From Anarhynchus alexandrinus (taxonomy: Eukaryota; Chordata; Aves; Charadriiformes; Charadriidae): a stretch of DNA of 64,000 nucleotides. The stretch lies in NCBI GenBank assembly GCA_008711295.1, contig VUYV01000016.1:56897-120896 (forward strand), read 5' to 3'. The notes beneath the pieces are model-generated. The model was not told where the DNA came from. It did not search any database and saw only the letters and a program-made list of their open reading frames with translations. Positions 19,201 through 30,235 of the stretch are shown piece after piece (the stretch's first letter is position 1; each line of letters starts with the position of its first letter). The position numbers were made by a program, and so were the translations under genes.

Positions 19201-21540
19201 TAACATGATACACAGCAAATATCACCATTTAAATAGAACCAATCCATTGTGAATGAAGACTTCTGCGAAGAATAGGAAAATAGAGCTAAAGGGCTGCTAA
19301 GTAAACTCTTTTATGTGTGACATTACGCAGGCAATGGTTTTGGAGTGTAAAAGATATTTTTCATTATATCAGTGTTATTAATTCCATCAGCTCGAACCGG
19401 ATTGGTACATGAAATGGCTGTGTGTTTCCCAGGTTAATAAATCTGCATAGGTTTATTGTTCGGAATAAAACCTATTTTCCTCAGCAAATAACCATGATCA
19501 TTTGGGGTTACAACCATTCCTCAGGAAATGCTTTATAACTAACATTTTTATTGGTATCATAGGAAATTCATATGCCAAATAACATGAGACTATAACTTTT
19601 ATCTGACTTTAAAACAAAATCTGTTATCTTTTATGGCCAGTTTCATATAGTCCCACTATCAGTTTCCATAAAATTCAACAAGCATTCCTTATTCAGCCTG
19701 GAAAATCAATAACAGAGTTGGTTGAAAAGTGAAAATGTCTTTTTTTGCGAACATTTTTGAAATTTCTGAGTTGTTTCCATTTGAAAGCATTTGCAACCGG
19801 CTTGTTCCTGGCAGAGAAAAAACCCTCTAATGCTTTTGATAATGTTTTCTGTTATACTTCTTTAAAATGTAAAGGACGTACATTTCTGAGGAGGAGATGA
19901 ACATTTTTCATAATATCATCAACTTTAATGGGTGATTCTGTTTTTGCGAAAGGTTTATTTTCCATGTTAAAACTTCGAATCAAAACCACTTTTGCCAGCG
20001 GTCATGTTCCAGACTGAATCCATAAAACCCCACTTAATTATCACATCAGTTCATTAAATTGGTCCCTATTGATTAGATGCTGATGGATCAATAGTACTAC
20101 TGACCATAAAAAGGAGCTGTGATCATCACGTAGAGGGGTTTTGTGGTGGGCTTCAGCCTTTACCCTCCTCTGGCGCAGGTTTCCTATGTGACTTTGCTGC
20201 TCTTCTCAGGTATTTTTGCAAAGTAATAATTCCCTTTTCCCTACTGATACCGTGGATTCGAGCTGGAGGAGTGGCACCATAAATATAGCAAAATTTGCCA
20301 CCCGGCTTAAAATTCATGGGTGAGTCGTCGTGTTTTCTCCCTATCTTTTCTCTTAACCCCCCTGTCTTCGGGACAGAGGCAGCCTAACATCCCATTTCCA
20401 TGCAGCACCAACCACCGCAGGGATCTCGGTCTCATTTGGAGTCATTTACGCATCTGCATTAGACAATCATTCATTAAACCACAACATAAATAAAGTCGTA
20501 ACAGGCATGGGGAGAGCCCGTGAGCTCATTAAGCCCATGGAAGTTTCTGCCGTTGACCTCCGTGAAGCCAGGATTTTACCCTGTGGTCTGGTTTTTTAAA
20601 GTCTTCGGGAGTTGGTCAGGATCAGATACAATGGACGATTACAAGAGAAGAATTACAAAATTTTAATTTTAATTTGGCAGCGCTGTTGCAGGGCCTATTG
20701 CAATTATACTGCTGTGCCTTTGCACAGCCGGAGTCTGGGCCAGTGCCCGCTGGAGTGAATGGAGATGTCCCCTCGGGATGCGGGTGAGGGATTTAAGCTT
20801 CATGTTTGTTTTTTCAGGCAGCGTTTCAGTAAGTGCTTTACAAAATAAGGCTCTGGGGGAGACACCCACAAACCTCCCATCGTCAATGAAAAGTCATCTC
20901 TGCGTTTGAATGGGAGGGCAGCTCCTCTCAAACCATCTGAGACGCCAGCAGTGCTATGGGGAGAGGCTTTCTCCAAAAGGGGTGGCGTACTTAGCAGGGG
21001 GAAAAAAAAAAAAAGAACTTCCTATTGATGGAAATCAGGTTTATTTGTAGGAAAGATTAATACTTAATACAGTTTATCCTCCAAAGGTCACTATAACCTC
21101 CTGAACATCCTGCAAATCTTCTGACTCATTGCTGAATTGCATCTATTGTAAACGATGTTTTAAATATTTCACAGAAAGTATTATGCCTCTTATACAGAGA
21201 GACAAGTTGGGTTTTTTTTTTTTTCAATTGTAAAAAAAACCCAACCATTTCTTCAGCCAGGAGTATGATTTACAGAGTGAAAAAGTGAAACCCATGATAT
21301 ATGTGAAATAGGTAATTGATAAATCATAAAATGGGTTGAGTAGAAGATGGAAAAATACTTAAGCTGGATGAATTCTACCAAATTAAACCAGGCTATTAAA
21401 TTGCCTAGCATCCTGCTTAATAAAACTGATATGCTGTTTTATGCTGGACATTTGCAATGGTAGATGGCTTCCCAGAGCAGAATGCATTTCATCTGCCGGA
21501 GAACCTGACACGAGGCGAAATTAAAATTTTGATCTAAGGT
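19200..21540. promoter_or_regulatory. Candidate conserved non-coding block (AT-rich)
   Basis: About 2.3 kb of AT-rich but non-repetitive sequence with no long open frame except 20669-20869 on the minus strand. TAAT, ATTA and TGATTNAT cores are frequent. There is an 8-bp inverted pair (CTATTGAT at 20066 and ATCAATAG at 20087). The composition resembles the ancient elements that flank PAX1 and FOXA2 in other amniotes. This is inference only. Confidence 0.3.
21206..21245. repeat. Inverted repeat, GTTGGGT8 / A8CCCAAC
   Basis: 14-base arms (GTTGGGTTTTTTTT and AAAAAAAACCCAAC) flank a short spacer containing CAATTG. Confidence 0.85.
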
Positions 21541-23640
21541 CTGCAGCCTTTCGTGAAGATAGGTACTGAAACTCTGAATCCTCTGCCTGCAGATAAATGA
21601 AGTATCCAAAGCTCCGTGCCTGCTACCAGGTGTCTTGGCTGGGCACGGAGCCCGGGATAGAGGTGATGCTGCCCTTTAGGATGAGGGGTCATATAGAGCA
21701 GTCACAGCCTGCACTTTTCACCCCTCTGGTCGCACCCAGCCCCTCTCAGACACGCACAAAAATGACACAGCAATTAAGGCGGAAAAGGAGAGGCTATTAT
21801 TTCTGGGGAAATTACACAACGGAGCCCCATCCACGGGAAAAAAATAGCTGCCTTCACGAAAACCCAAAAAAAGATCTGCTGCACCGCGACTGCTCAAGCC
21901 GTGACTGGCTGCATTCCCAAAATGAGAAGGAGAACACATGGGTCCCCGGAGCCCCCCATGCTGCAGCTGAGCCATCCCAGCTGCAGGCTGGCACGCTGCG
22001 GGAACCCAGGCACTGAGGGAGGGACAGCGTGTGAAACGGGAGCCCGTGTGCTGCTCTGCTCATTTGGGCAGTGGGGTGGCTTGCACCAGAGGATGACAAG
22101 GGCTGCCTCAACCCCTCCACCCAGTCAGCTCCCCTCATCTTTGCAGGGGCATTATGGGACGTCTGGCAGAGGGAGCCAGGGATCCCCACTCCAGGGAGAA
22201 CAGGGGTTAAGAGCAGGGATGCAGAGGGCAAGGAGGCAGCAGGAACTGTGGGAGATGGGGCTGCTCCTGCAGCAGATCCAAAGGGGCTTTCTGCAGCTGT
22301 GCGCCCCTCTTCTTGCAGCAGGGTGCAGCTGGGACGGGATCTCCAGCAGTGGGACACTCGTGTAACCCTGGTGCTGCGGTGAGGCCGGGGCGGCTCTGTG
22401 CGAGGTGGGTTTGGGTGGGATACTGATGCAATAGCTCTGCTTTTTCAGACAGCTGAAAGGTGCCCGCCGAAACCAGTTATTCCACAGCAGTGTGAGACCC
22501 AAAGCCTGCTGCTGCTGGTGAACCCACCCATCCTGTCTATCCATGACTGGTTCTTCTCCACTCCAGAGTGGTGGCAATCAAGGAAGATTGGGCAGATGCA
22601 GTAAATGAGCAGAGAGTGAGGATGTGATGCCAACGAGCACATTTTGCATAAGGAGCAAATAACTTTGCAGCTAACCAGTCAAGGGGTTCCAGCCAACCTC
22701 TTTCTTATCATCAGCTGGGAAATTTGCTGGCATATACTAGGCAGCCTGGATTAACATGCCCAGCTGTTTGTGGAAGAAGTCCACCCATAAAAGTTGGCAA
22801 AGGGGACAACTGATTTCCAGTTGAATTAGCTGGTGTAATCTTAGGCTGATATATTTTTCACAATTTTTGGTGTAGATTGGTATAGCATTATCAGTATTAG
22901 TCTAAAGTGGTACAATTGTCACCTATTTAAATCCCACTTTGAAGGAAAAACATTGAGGTGTACCCAGAAAAGTGGAGAAAAGTTTCATAAAGCTCCCTGA
23001 GTGCAGGTATAGTCTGAGGAGCAAAATTTCTCCAGCAGGATGGACCCTGTGCATTGAAGTGCAAGACGTGGTACCCACCACCCGCCAGCCCTGCTTCAAA
23101 TTCCCGACAGGCGTGTAACAAGCATGGGAGGTAATTAAAGCTTTCCTGCCTGTTCTTAGTTGATGACCAGAGAGAAGCCAAGTCATAGAGACACTCAGCA
23201 CCTGGAAGGAGCCAGATATCCTGATAATTTGTTAAAAGACCCTTTAAACCAACACCCGGCAACTTCATGGGAAATGCTAATAACAACTGTTGGTACAGAC
23301 ACCGCAGTTCGTTATCTCCTCGGGGTTAAATTACCCCATTCATTCATGCTTCGGAGGACAATGAGCGTGGCAGGCAGCCCCAGAGTAATCCCCTGACCCA
23401 GCCCTACCTGCAGTGACACCGGGACGAAGGAATACTTTTAGGAGGGTATCAGTTTCCACAGTAAACTTTCCCAGCAGCCGGGACCTGAGGAATTGCACTT
23501 CTGCCTGTGTGGGGAGCAGAGCAACCCCACGCAGAGCTTCAGCAGGCAGCTGAAAGGGGTCCTGAGACCCCCACAGTGTCCGGACTAACCAGGGGGTGAG
23601 ACCGAGCACCGGCACCAGCGTTTCATGGTGTCGGGGTTAA
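21541..23640. other. Intergenic, no gene seen
   Basis: GC-richer unique sequence to about 22600, AT-rich after. Overlapping open frames at 21597-22577 on both strands share no family motif and are judged spurious. Confidence 0.45.
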
Positions 23641-23652
23641 CCTGCAATCAGT

Positions 23653-23678
23653 GCAAAACTGTTTTGCAACAGTTTTGC
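23653..23678. repeat. Perfect 11-bp hairpin
   Basis: The arms GCAAAACTGTT and AACAGTTTTGC are separated by TTGC. Confidence 0.9.
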
Positions 23679-23762
23679 TATTCTTTCATTACAAATCCCA
23701 CCCAGGGCTGTAAAAATCAAAGCTCGTTGTATTACACCAGGTGAGGTTGGAGAGGAGACATG

Positions 23763-23778
23763 TGGTCCCATGGGACCA
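23763..23778. repeat. 16-bp perfect palindrome
   Basis: TGGTCCCATGGGACCA is self-complementary with no spacer. Confidence 0.9.
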
Positions 23779-23779
23779 G

Positions 23780-26700
23780 GTAGACTGATGGCCACCCATG
23801 CCAACCCAGCTGGACTTTTCTTCTGCGTTTATATATCAAAAGGGACTGGCCTGACCCTGAGGGGGGGTTCTCACATGCTCTCAGCCTGATCTGCCGTGGT
23901 AATGCCCAGAGAAAGGGTTCGACGGACCAGGCGCGGGAGATGTGGGAAATGCAAGCCCAGAGCCGTGTGGGATGGCTGCTGGCAGCAGCATCGTGTTTGC
24001 TTTCCTCAAAGCAGGCACGACTTTTACTCTTTTTTATCTCGGCTATTGTCTCTCCCCATTGTCCAAACACATTTCTTACCAGCTGGTAATTTATTAAGTG
24101 TGTGCTGTAACACCCAGCTGTAGCCCATGCCACTGTAAACCGACTTAAATAAACTCTGCTCACTCAGGATGGAGCAACGGGCCAACTTCTAATAAGCGCA
24201 GGCATCGAAGAGGAGAAAAGGACCAGATTCAGAATTACATTTAAGTAGCAAATACCACCAAAATCAGCACCATCCTTAGTAGACCTTGACTATTCCCTGG
24301 ACAGAACAGCTGGCCAGCTGAAGAGAGCAGGGTTTGACAGGGGCACACAGGAGGAACAAGAAGGGATTTGAAGCGATTTGCAGATGATGTAGTGGCCAAG
24401 GTCCTTACTCTAAAAAGAAGAACTTTCTCCAGTGTGTTTATTAACAGATGAATTTTTATTACGTCTGAATAGCTGTTGGTTGGAAAAGGAAGATCCATAA
24501 GTGCCCTGGTCCTGTGGTACGCATGCGTCCAGCTTGGGCACCTGGCAGGAGAGCACAGGGTTTCTGGAGGCTTCCCTTGCAACAAGAGAAAAGAACTATG
24601 CTTGGGCATAGGTTTGGTTTTTTTGGGGTGTTTTTTGGTGGTTTGGGTTGGGTTTTTTTTTTCACTGAAAGTGATTTCGTTTAAAAATGGAATTTTAGAA
24701 GAAAAGAGGAAGTCTTCACACTTTCAGGTCAAATTCAGCTATTGATTTCAGCTAGAAAAAAGCACAGATTTTTCTTTTTTTTTTTTTAAATGTCAAAACA
24801 TTTCACTTTAGACTTGCTAAAACATTTGACATTTCCCAAGCAAAACCTTTAAGCCTTTTGTTTCCAAACAGCATTTGTTTATTTCTAAATTGACCTAAAT
24901 TAAAAGACAAAAGTTAGAATAAAAGAGTTAAATAACTCAGCAAAGCAAAACAAAGTACTTTGGACTTGAATCAAAGATGATGTTTCAGGTTGACCCAACA
25001 TGACATGCTCTGGGTTTTATATTTTTCCCCCAAAAGCTGAGATTCGACATGTGCTTGGTTCTTTTTTTTTTTCTGGTTTGGCCAGGGAGCCAAAAAATCC
25101 ATTATCGGCCCAGCTTGATGAGGAGCTCTTCCGCAGACTCCCTGGTGGGGAGAGATCCCTGCTGCTCCTTCCTCAGGATGGGCATGTTGAAGGGCAAGAG
25201 GACCCCATTTGGCTGATGGGACAACATAGTTGTCTTCATGCAGGGTGGAGAACAAGACTTGCAGCCACCAGACCCAGCTGCTGAGAACATCTGCCAGCAT
25301 CTCCAGGCTGATTTCTACAGATTTGACTGGTCTATAAAGCTTCAAGTGAGGCTCATGTCCCTGTGCCATCCGAGCACGTCTACTTTTAATATAATGTTCA
25401 ATATGAGTTCAAGTTAACTTCACATCAGCTCGCAGCCCATGATGCGGCAGACACGCACGTGCATCCATCAGTGGCATTACACCATCATTAGCAGAGGTTT
25501 GGGTAAATACGCTACTCAAGTATTTGATTACTGGCTCACTTTCATGCTTCACTTTTGGTCGTTATAACGTCAAACTTCAAATACTTGCTTTATTTTTCCT
25601 ACCTGGGCAGGCAGTTCATTTAATGCCATAAAACAAAAAAGGCCACATTGATGACATATTTAAATTTTTTTTTTCCTGCCGCTGGTTTTTTTTCCTTAGC
25701 TGTGCTTGACAAATGAACAGAAATATGGGGATGAAAGAGAAGAACAGAGTGAGGGAGAGATAGAATAGAAAACAATAATAGTTTTAAGTATAACAAATTG
25801 AATAAATAACATAAGGAAATAATCAAAACTAATGTCCCTTGTTCCAGATGCTGAAATGTTTTGTAAATCACATTTAAAGAGAAAGGTATCTTGGCTTTAT
25901 TTTCCTTCTTTTTGATGCTGTGACTTCCTCTGCTGGGGTTATCATTTGCAGAGATGGATTTCGGGGTGGAAAATCCCGTAGGTTCAGAAAGCCAGGATGC
26001 AGTTCCTGGTGCTGCAGTTCTACTTTGGGATGTCATCGCATGTCCCGACCCTGTTTTGCTGGGCACGGCCACACCAGGTGAGCCTCCTGGCTTCTCCTTG
26101 TAAAAGCTCCTGGAGAGAGGGGATGCTGCACCATCCCTGTCTAATTGGAACGCAGCAGCTGCTGATGGATGTTTTACTCAACAAAAAGGGACGATTTAGC
26201 AGTTCTTCCCCTTTTCTTGAGTAAAACACCCATCAGGGGATTTCTCACCCATTTGCCAGGAAACTGGCAGTCCTGAAGAGCATTTGGGGGCACCATCAGC
26301 AGCGTTGGGAGCCATAACCTGCAGGCTGCGGGGAGCTGCTTGGGCACCCTCCTACGGAAGGTCATCCGTCCCTGCTGCTGCGGGGGACATCCCCTCTTTC
26401 CGCGGCCGGTCCCCCCAGCAAACCTGCTGCCAGCCTGCTAGAGAGCAACCGAGAGTGCTAATTGGATTGTATCAAAACTGCATATTTCATAAACATTACA
26501 TCATTTCCTTGCTGCTTTCAGCAGACTGATTCAACAAATGTTTTCTATTTTACTCCAGGATTCAAACATGAGATGGGCTCAGAACTTGGCAGTAATTTAC
26601 TTGCAGCTTAAATTTATGACATATACGAACATTTATATTCATTTAAAATGAAAGGCAGAGCTGCACAAACATTTTTCATCCATTTTTTACTATATGTGCT

Positions 26701-27240
26701 GGTTTTACCTTCTGTAGAAATTATTATACGTCTAGTTATATAGCCAAGGGAAAAGAGAAAAAAATAAGTTCTTATACTTCAGGGGAAAATGTGTACAATT
26801 AATATCAGTTTACACATCTGTAATAACATAAAATATATATACCCGAGGTTATGTGTCATGACATAAATCATAAAAGGGTCATAAAGAGTTATTTAAGAAC
26901 CTTGTAACAGATTTTATTAAATAACATTATCAAATATTAAAGCTTTGTGTGAATAAAGGCTGTAGAAGGGCTGCACAAGCTTTCTTTGCCCAATATATAG
27001 CTGTAAACAAATTTTCCCAATAAAGACTAGAAAGCTGGACCAGATTCTTGGCTAGTTCCAGTCAAGAGCGATCATCTGGCTCTAGCAGGGCTACCCCAGT
27101 TTATCTGAGCTGTGGATTAGCCTTTTTGTGCAAAACCCCCCCGTAGTCTGGAAGAGGCGATGATAAAGGGACAGTTTGTCCGGAGCAGTGTCAAAAGCTC
27201 TGGGATTAAAAAGCCATAGGAAAACCCCTCTGCTTGCACG
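23780..27240. other. Intergenic, no gene seen
   Basis: Unique sequence with a GT-rich tract at 24610-24662, T-runs at about 24774-24788 and 25061-25071, and an AT-rich unique stretch at 26440-27060. No exon or RNA gene was recognised. Confidence 0.45.
24610..24662. repeat. G/T-rich low-complexity tract
   Basis: GGTTT, TTTGGGG, TTTTTTGG and GGGTTGGG units end in T10. On the complement this is the A-run/CCCAA motif seen repeatedly in the window. Confidence 0.8.
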
Positions 27241-27244
27241 GGTA

Positions 27245-27274
27245 CTTTGGAAAGTCCAAAGGGACTTTCCAAAG
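27245..27274. repeat. Perfect 13-bp hairpin carrying kB decamer
   Basis: CTTTGGAAAGTCC (27245-27257), loop AAAG, then GGACTTTCCAAAG (27262-27274). The right arm with the preceding G gives GGGACTTTCC at 27261-27270, the consensus NF-kB decamer. The left arm has GGAAAGTCC in the opposite orientation. Confidence 0.9.
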
Positions 27275-28270
27275 GGAGGGATGCTCCCTTCCCAGGATGG
27301 TCTTCCCAGCCCCTCGAACCAGGGACAGATGCCTGGGCTGCTCTCCTCTAAACCCGTCTCCGTTCCTAAGGCACCACACCTTAAAATCAGTGTATTGCTT
27401 TCACAGGAAAAAATATTAGAAGTGCTCTCAGAGATCCCCACATTTGCCTAAAGGTTTATTTCCCTCTTTACTCCCTTTCAGGACTGTACGCTTGGTGTAT
27501 TGTACTTGAGAAAGTTGGCTTTCTGAAGTAGAGGGGTAGGAAATATAGTGCTAATAAAGTTTTATATCCTTTCTCTAATATATATTTAAAAAAAAATAAT
27601 TTCTCTGCATAAGTTATTTTTCTTTGCAAACGTGGAGTACCTGAGACTGCGGTAGGGTATAAAGATTTTATTGGCACCCATTTGGGATGGTGCAAGAAAA
27701 CACTCTCTCTCCTTGTAAAAGTTTTAATAAAATAAAATTATAGAGCATTTAGGAGAAAATTAATATGTAATTTTGCTGAAATACCAGAATGCTGCCAAGG
27801 CTGCTCGGCCCCTCAATAAATAAAGGAGCAAGCAGAGGAGTAAATTGATTTAGCCAGGCCAGCCTCCCTGCTGCCTGGCAGGGACCAAAACTCCAGCACC
27901 GTCTCAACCCTCTCATCAGCCACTGGGAAAAGCCGCTGCAGGGATGGAGACTGGGACTTGTCAGTGCCGTGAAGCCTGTCTGCCCCTCTCCTCCTTCCCA
28001 GGCACCGCATCAGTGGGACCCAGGGGCTGTGGTGCACGGTTGTCCACCCATGTCCACCCAGCTGCAGGTATCTCTTGCTGCCTGCTCCCTCTCTCAGTCC
28101 TGGAGGAAGAACAGCATCTCCCAAGGGTGACCCAATCTATGGTAAGATCGGAGGACCTGCCCTGTGGAGGCACCTTTCTTTCCCATGCTAAGTCAGACCA
28201 AATATTGCACTTTGAGATGGCTGCCCGACCTAGGTGAGATCGGTGTGATCATGGGAACTAACAGCTGGAA
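27275..28270. other. Intergenic, no gene seen
   Basis: Unique sequence, AT-rich at 27540-27790 and GC-richer after. Nothing was recognised. Confidence 0.45.
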
Positions 28271-28279
28271 TTTCAGCTA

Positions 28280-28550
28280 TTGGCAGGAAAAGGTAGACAG
28301 CTGAGGGGACATATCATGCGGCGCAAATCTACCCAGGACAGAAAAATTTTATTGCTGCTTTATAAGACTCTGTTGAGACCTTCTTTAATAGAGAATTCAG
28401 GAATTTGGTCACCCACGTTCAGGGAAGCTCAGCTGGAGCTAGAGCCGGCACAGAGAAGAGATCCAAGATATCCCAGAGAAAGGAAAACCTGTCTTTTAGC
28501 CAAGAGAAGTGAAAGCTGAGAGCAGATATAACTCCTGTCAACAACCACAT
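28280..28550 (+). mobile_element. CR1-type LINE fragment (end of reverse transcriptase region)
   Basis: A conceptual translation gives LLYKTLLRPSL.., WSPTFRE.. and ELEPAQRRDPR. These align in order with the CR1 ORF2 pattern LYK.LVRPHLEY, W.P...KD and LE.VQRRATR. The following DNA (GGAAAACCTGTCTTTTAGCC) fits the next conserved LSYEERL segment in a degraded form. The frame is open for about 80 codons but the key EY and ATR residues are gone, so this is a decayed fragment. It may be CR1 or the related L3 group. Confidence 0.7.
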
Positions 28551-29940
28551 CTCAGGGATGGAGAAGACCCAGCGAGGCCAGTGTTGGCTCCAGGCAGGTG
28601 GATCTCTGCTCGCTCTCAGCTGGAAGAAGGATACCAACCATCCATGCAGACAGTCCCAAAGAAGTTTCCCACACAAGCTGTGGCCATAAAAACTCCCACA
28701 TTTGTGTTTCTTTGGAGGTTATGGAGGTATAACACCACATGGGAGTCTCCAATGCAAAGATGTTTTCACCATCCTGTGCTCTTGTGTGCTACTTGAGACA
28801 GCAGAAGTTTGGAGGGTGGGAATGCTCCCTCCTGAGCACTGTCCTTTGGTCCTCCACTCTTCCACCCCGATCCCCTTCAGCCATGCAAGGCCAGAGAAAA
28901 AGCTAATTCTTGCTGGGTATCCCTCCTGTTTTCAATAAAAATATGTTTTGGTTTGGTAAATATCAGCAATATAGCCATTCGTTATATATATACTGAAAAT
29001 AACTTGCTTGTGTTATTATATCAAAGTCATTAGGCATTGCATTCAATACGCATACTATATTAATTCCATATAAATGAGGGGGTTAGTAAAAGTGGTCTGA
29101 CTTAAACAAAATAAAACGGGCTGACTTCGAAGATATTGGTTGCAGATAATACAAGATTTTTTTGATTAAAATGTATAAGAATTTGAATAAGAATGCATTG
29201 TTTGGAATACATTTCCATTGGTCTCCAAAAGAATTCCTACTTGCAGATATATGTGGTTTGAGTTAACAGGCGAAGGATTAAAAAAATACGTTGGTTTGGG
29301 CTAATTCTTGTAATTATGTATTTTTGGTAAATGTAAATTGATTTGGTATAATAGGTCTGATTGGAAAATTACCTGTTTGAGATGGGAAAATAAAAGAGAC
29401 GTTGGACATGAGTTTGAAAAAATGTTGGGTTTCAGTAGGATGCTTTCCTCTGAATGAAAGTCTGTTTCAATAAAAATGTTGATTCGAAAATTGTGGTTTT
29501 TAGTAGGATGGTATTTGATCCATTAAAACTGTATTGGTTTCATTCTTTATGTTTGCCTTTCGTTGAAATATATTGGTACGAAGCATGAAATAAGCATGTG
29601 TCAGGCATTACTCAGAATAAATAAGGAAAAAAGAAAAAGAATAGTAAAGCAGAAGCTATAATTGTGAAAGCAAGCCTAAATAACCCAAAGTGATTTTATG
29701 TCACGTGGCCCTCGTGCTGGAAAAAGGCAGAGCTGTGCGCAAAAGGCAAAGCCCCGGCGTGATGGGCAGAGGGAACCCAGCCTCTCCCCCAGAAAGCTGG
29801 GAAAGCGTGGCCACTGGTGTCACTGGGAGGAGGATCAGGCCCCAGGAATGCAAAGATGGAAAATATCTGCTTTATTAGATCAGCCCATCCGAGGGATTGT
29901 TCCGCAGAGGACGGGCGGAATTGCTTTGTCTGGCCCAAAT
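28551..29940. other. Intergenic, no gene seen
   Basis: AT-rich unique sequence at 28960-29690 has frequent TTGGTTT-like words and no repeat hallmark. It may include conserved elements or a very old degraded repeat. Confidence 0.4.
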
Positions 29941-29944
29941 TTGC

Positions 29945-30050
29945 ATTATACCAGTGACAGGGATCCTACCGCTTCCCTTGGAGGACTTTTCCACATTCTA
30001 ATTGATCTGATTGTTAGGAAATTGTTCATAAAATTAAGAATCTTGGAAGT
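29945..30050 (-). mobile_element. Possible CR1-type LINE 3' fragment
   Basis: Order and spacing of words such as GATCCTACCGCTTCC, CTAATTGATC and TTAGGAAATT resemble the antisense of the CR1/L3 3' coding end ('NFF..R.VKHWNRLP' region). Highly diverged. Confidence 0.35.
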
Positions 30051-30074
30051 AAATGAGGGAACCCAGGCAGAACT

Positions 30075-30235
30075 GCTCCACGCAAAGAGCAATAGCCATA
30101 TGGAACGAGTTAGGCTGGGGAAGGCAACCGAGCAGTATAAATGAGTTCAAGAGACATTCAGATTTATTTCTGGAGAAGGAAAGGGACTGGGAGTATGATG
30201 AAGAAAAGCAGGGAGGTGGGTTTAGCAGGCATTTA
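30075..30235 (+). mobile_element. Possible LINE 3' coding-end fragment
   Basis: The translation AIAIWNELGWGRQ..SINEFKRHSDLFLEKE has the 'WNELP....S...FK..LD' pattern of CR1/L3 ORF2 C-termini, in the orientation opposite to the neighbouring fragment. Confidence 0.35.
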
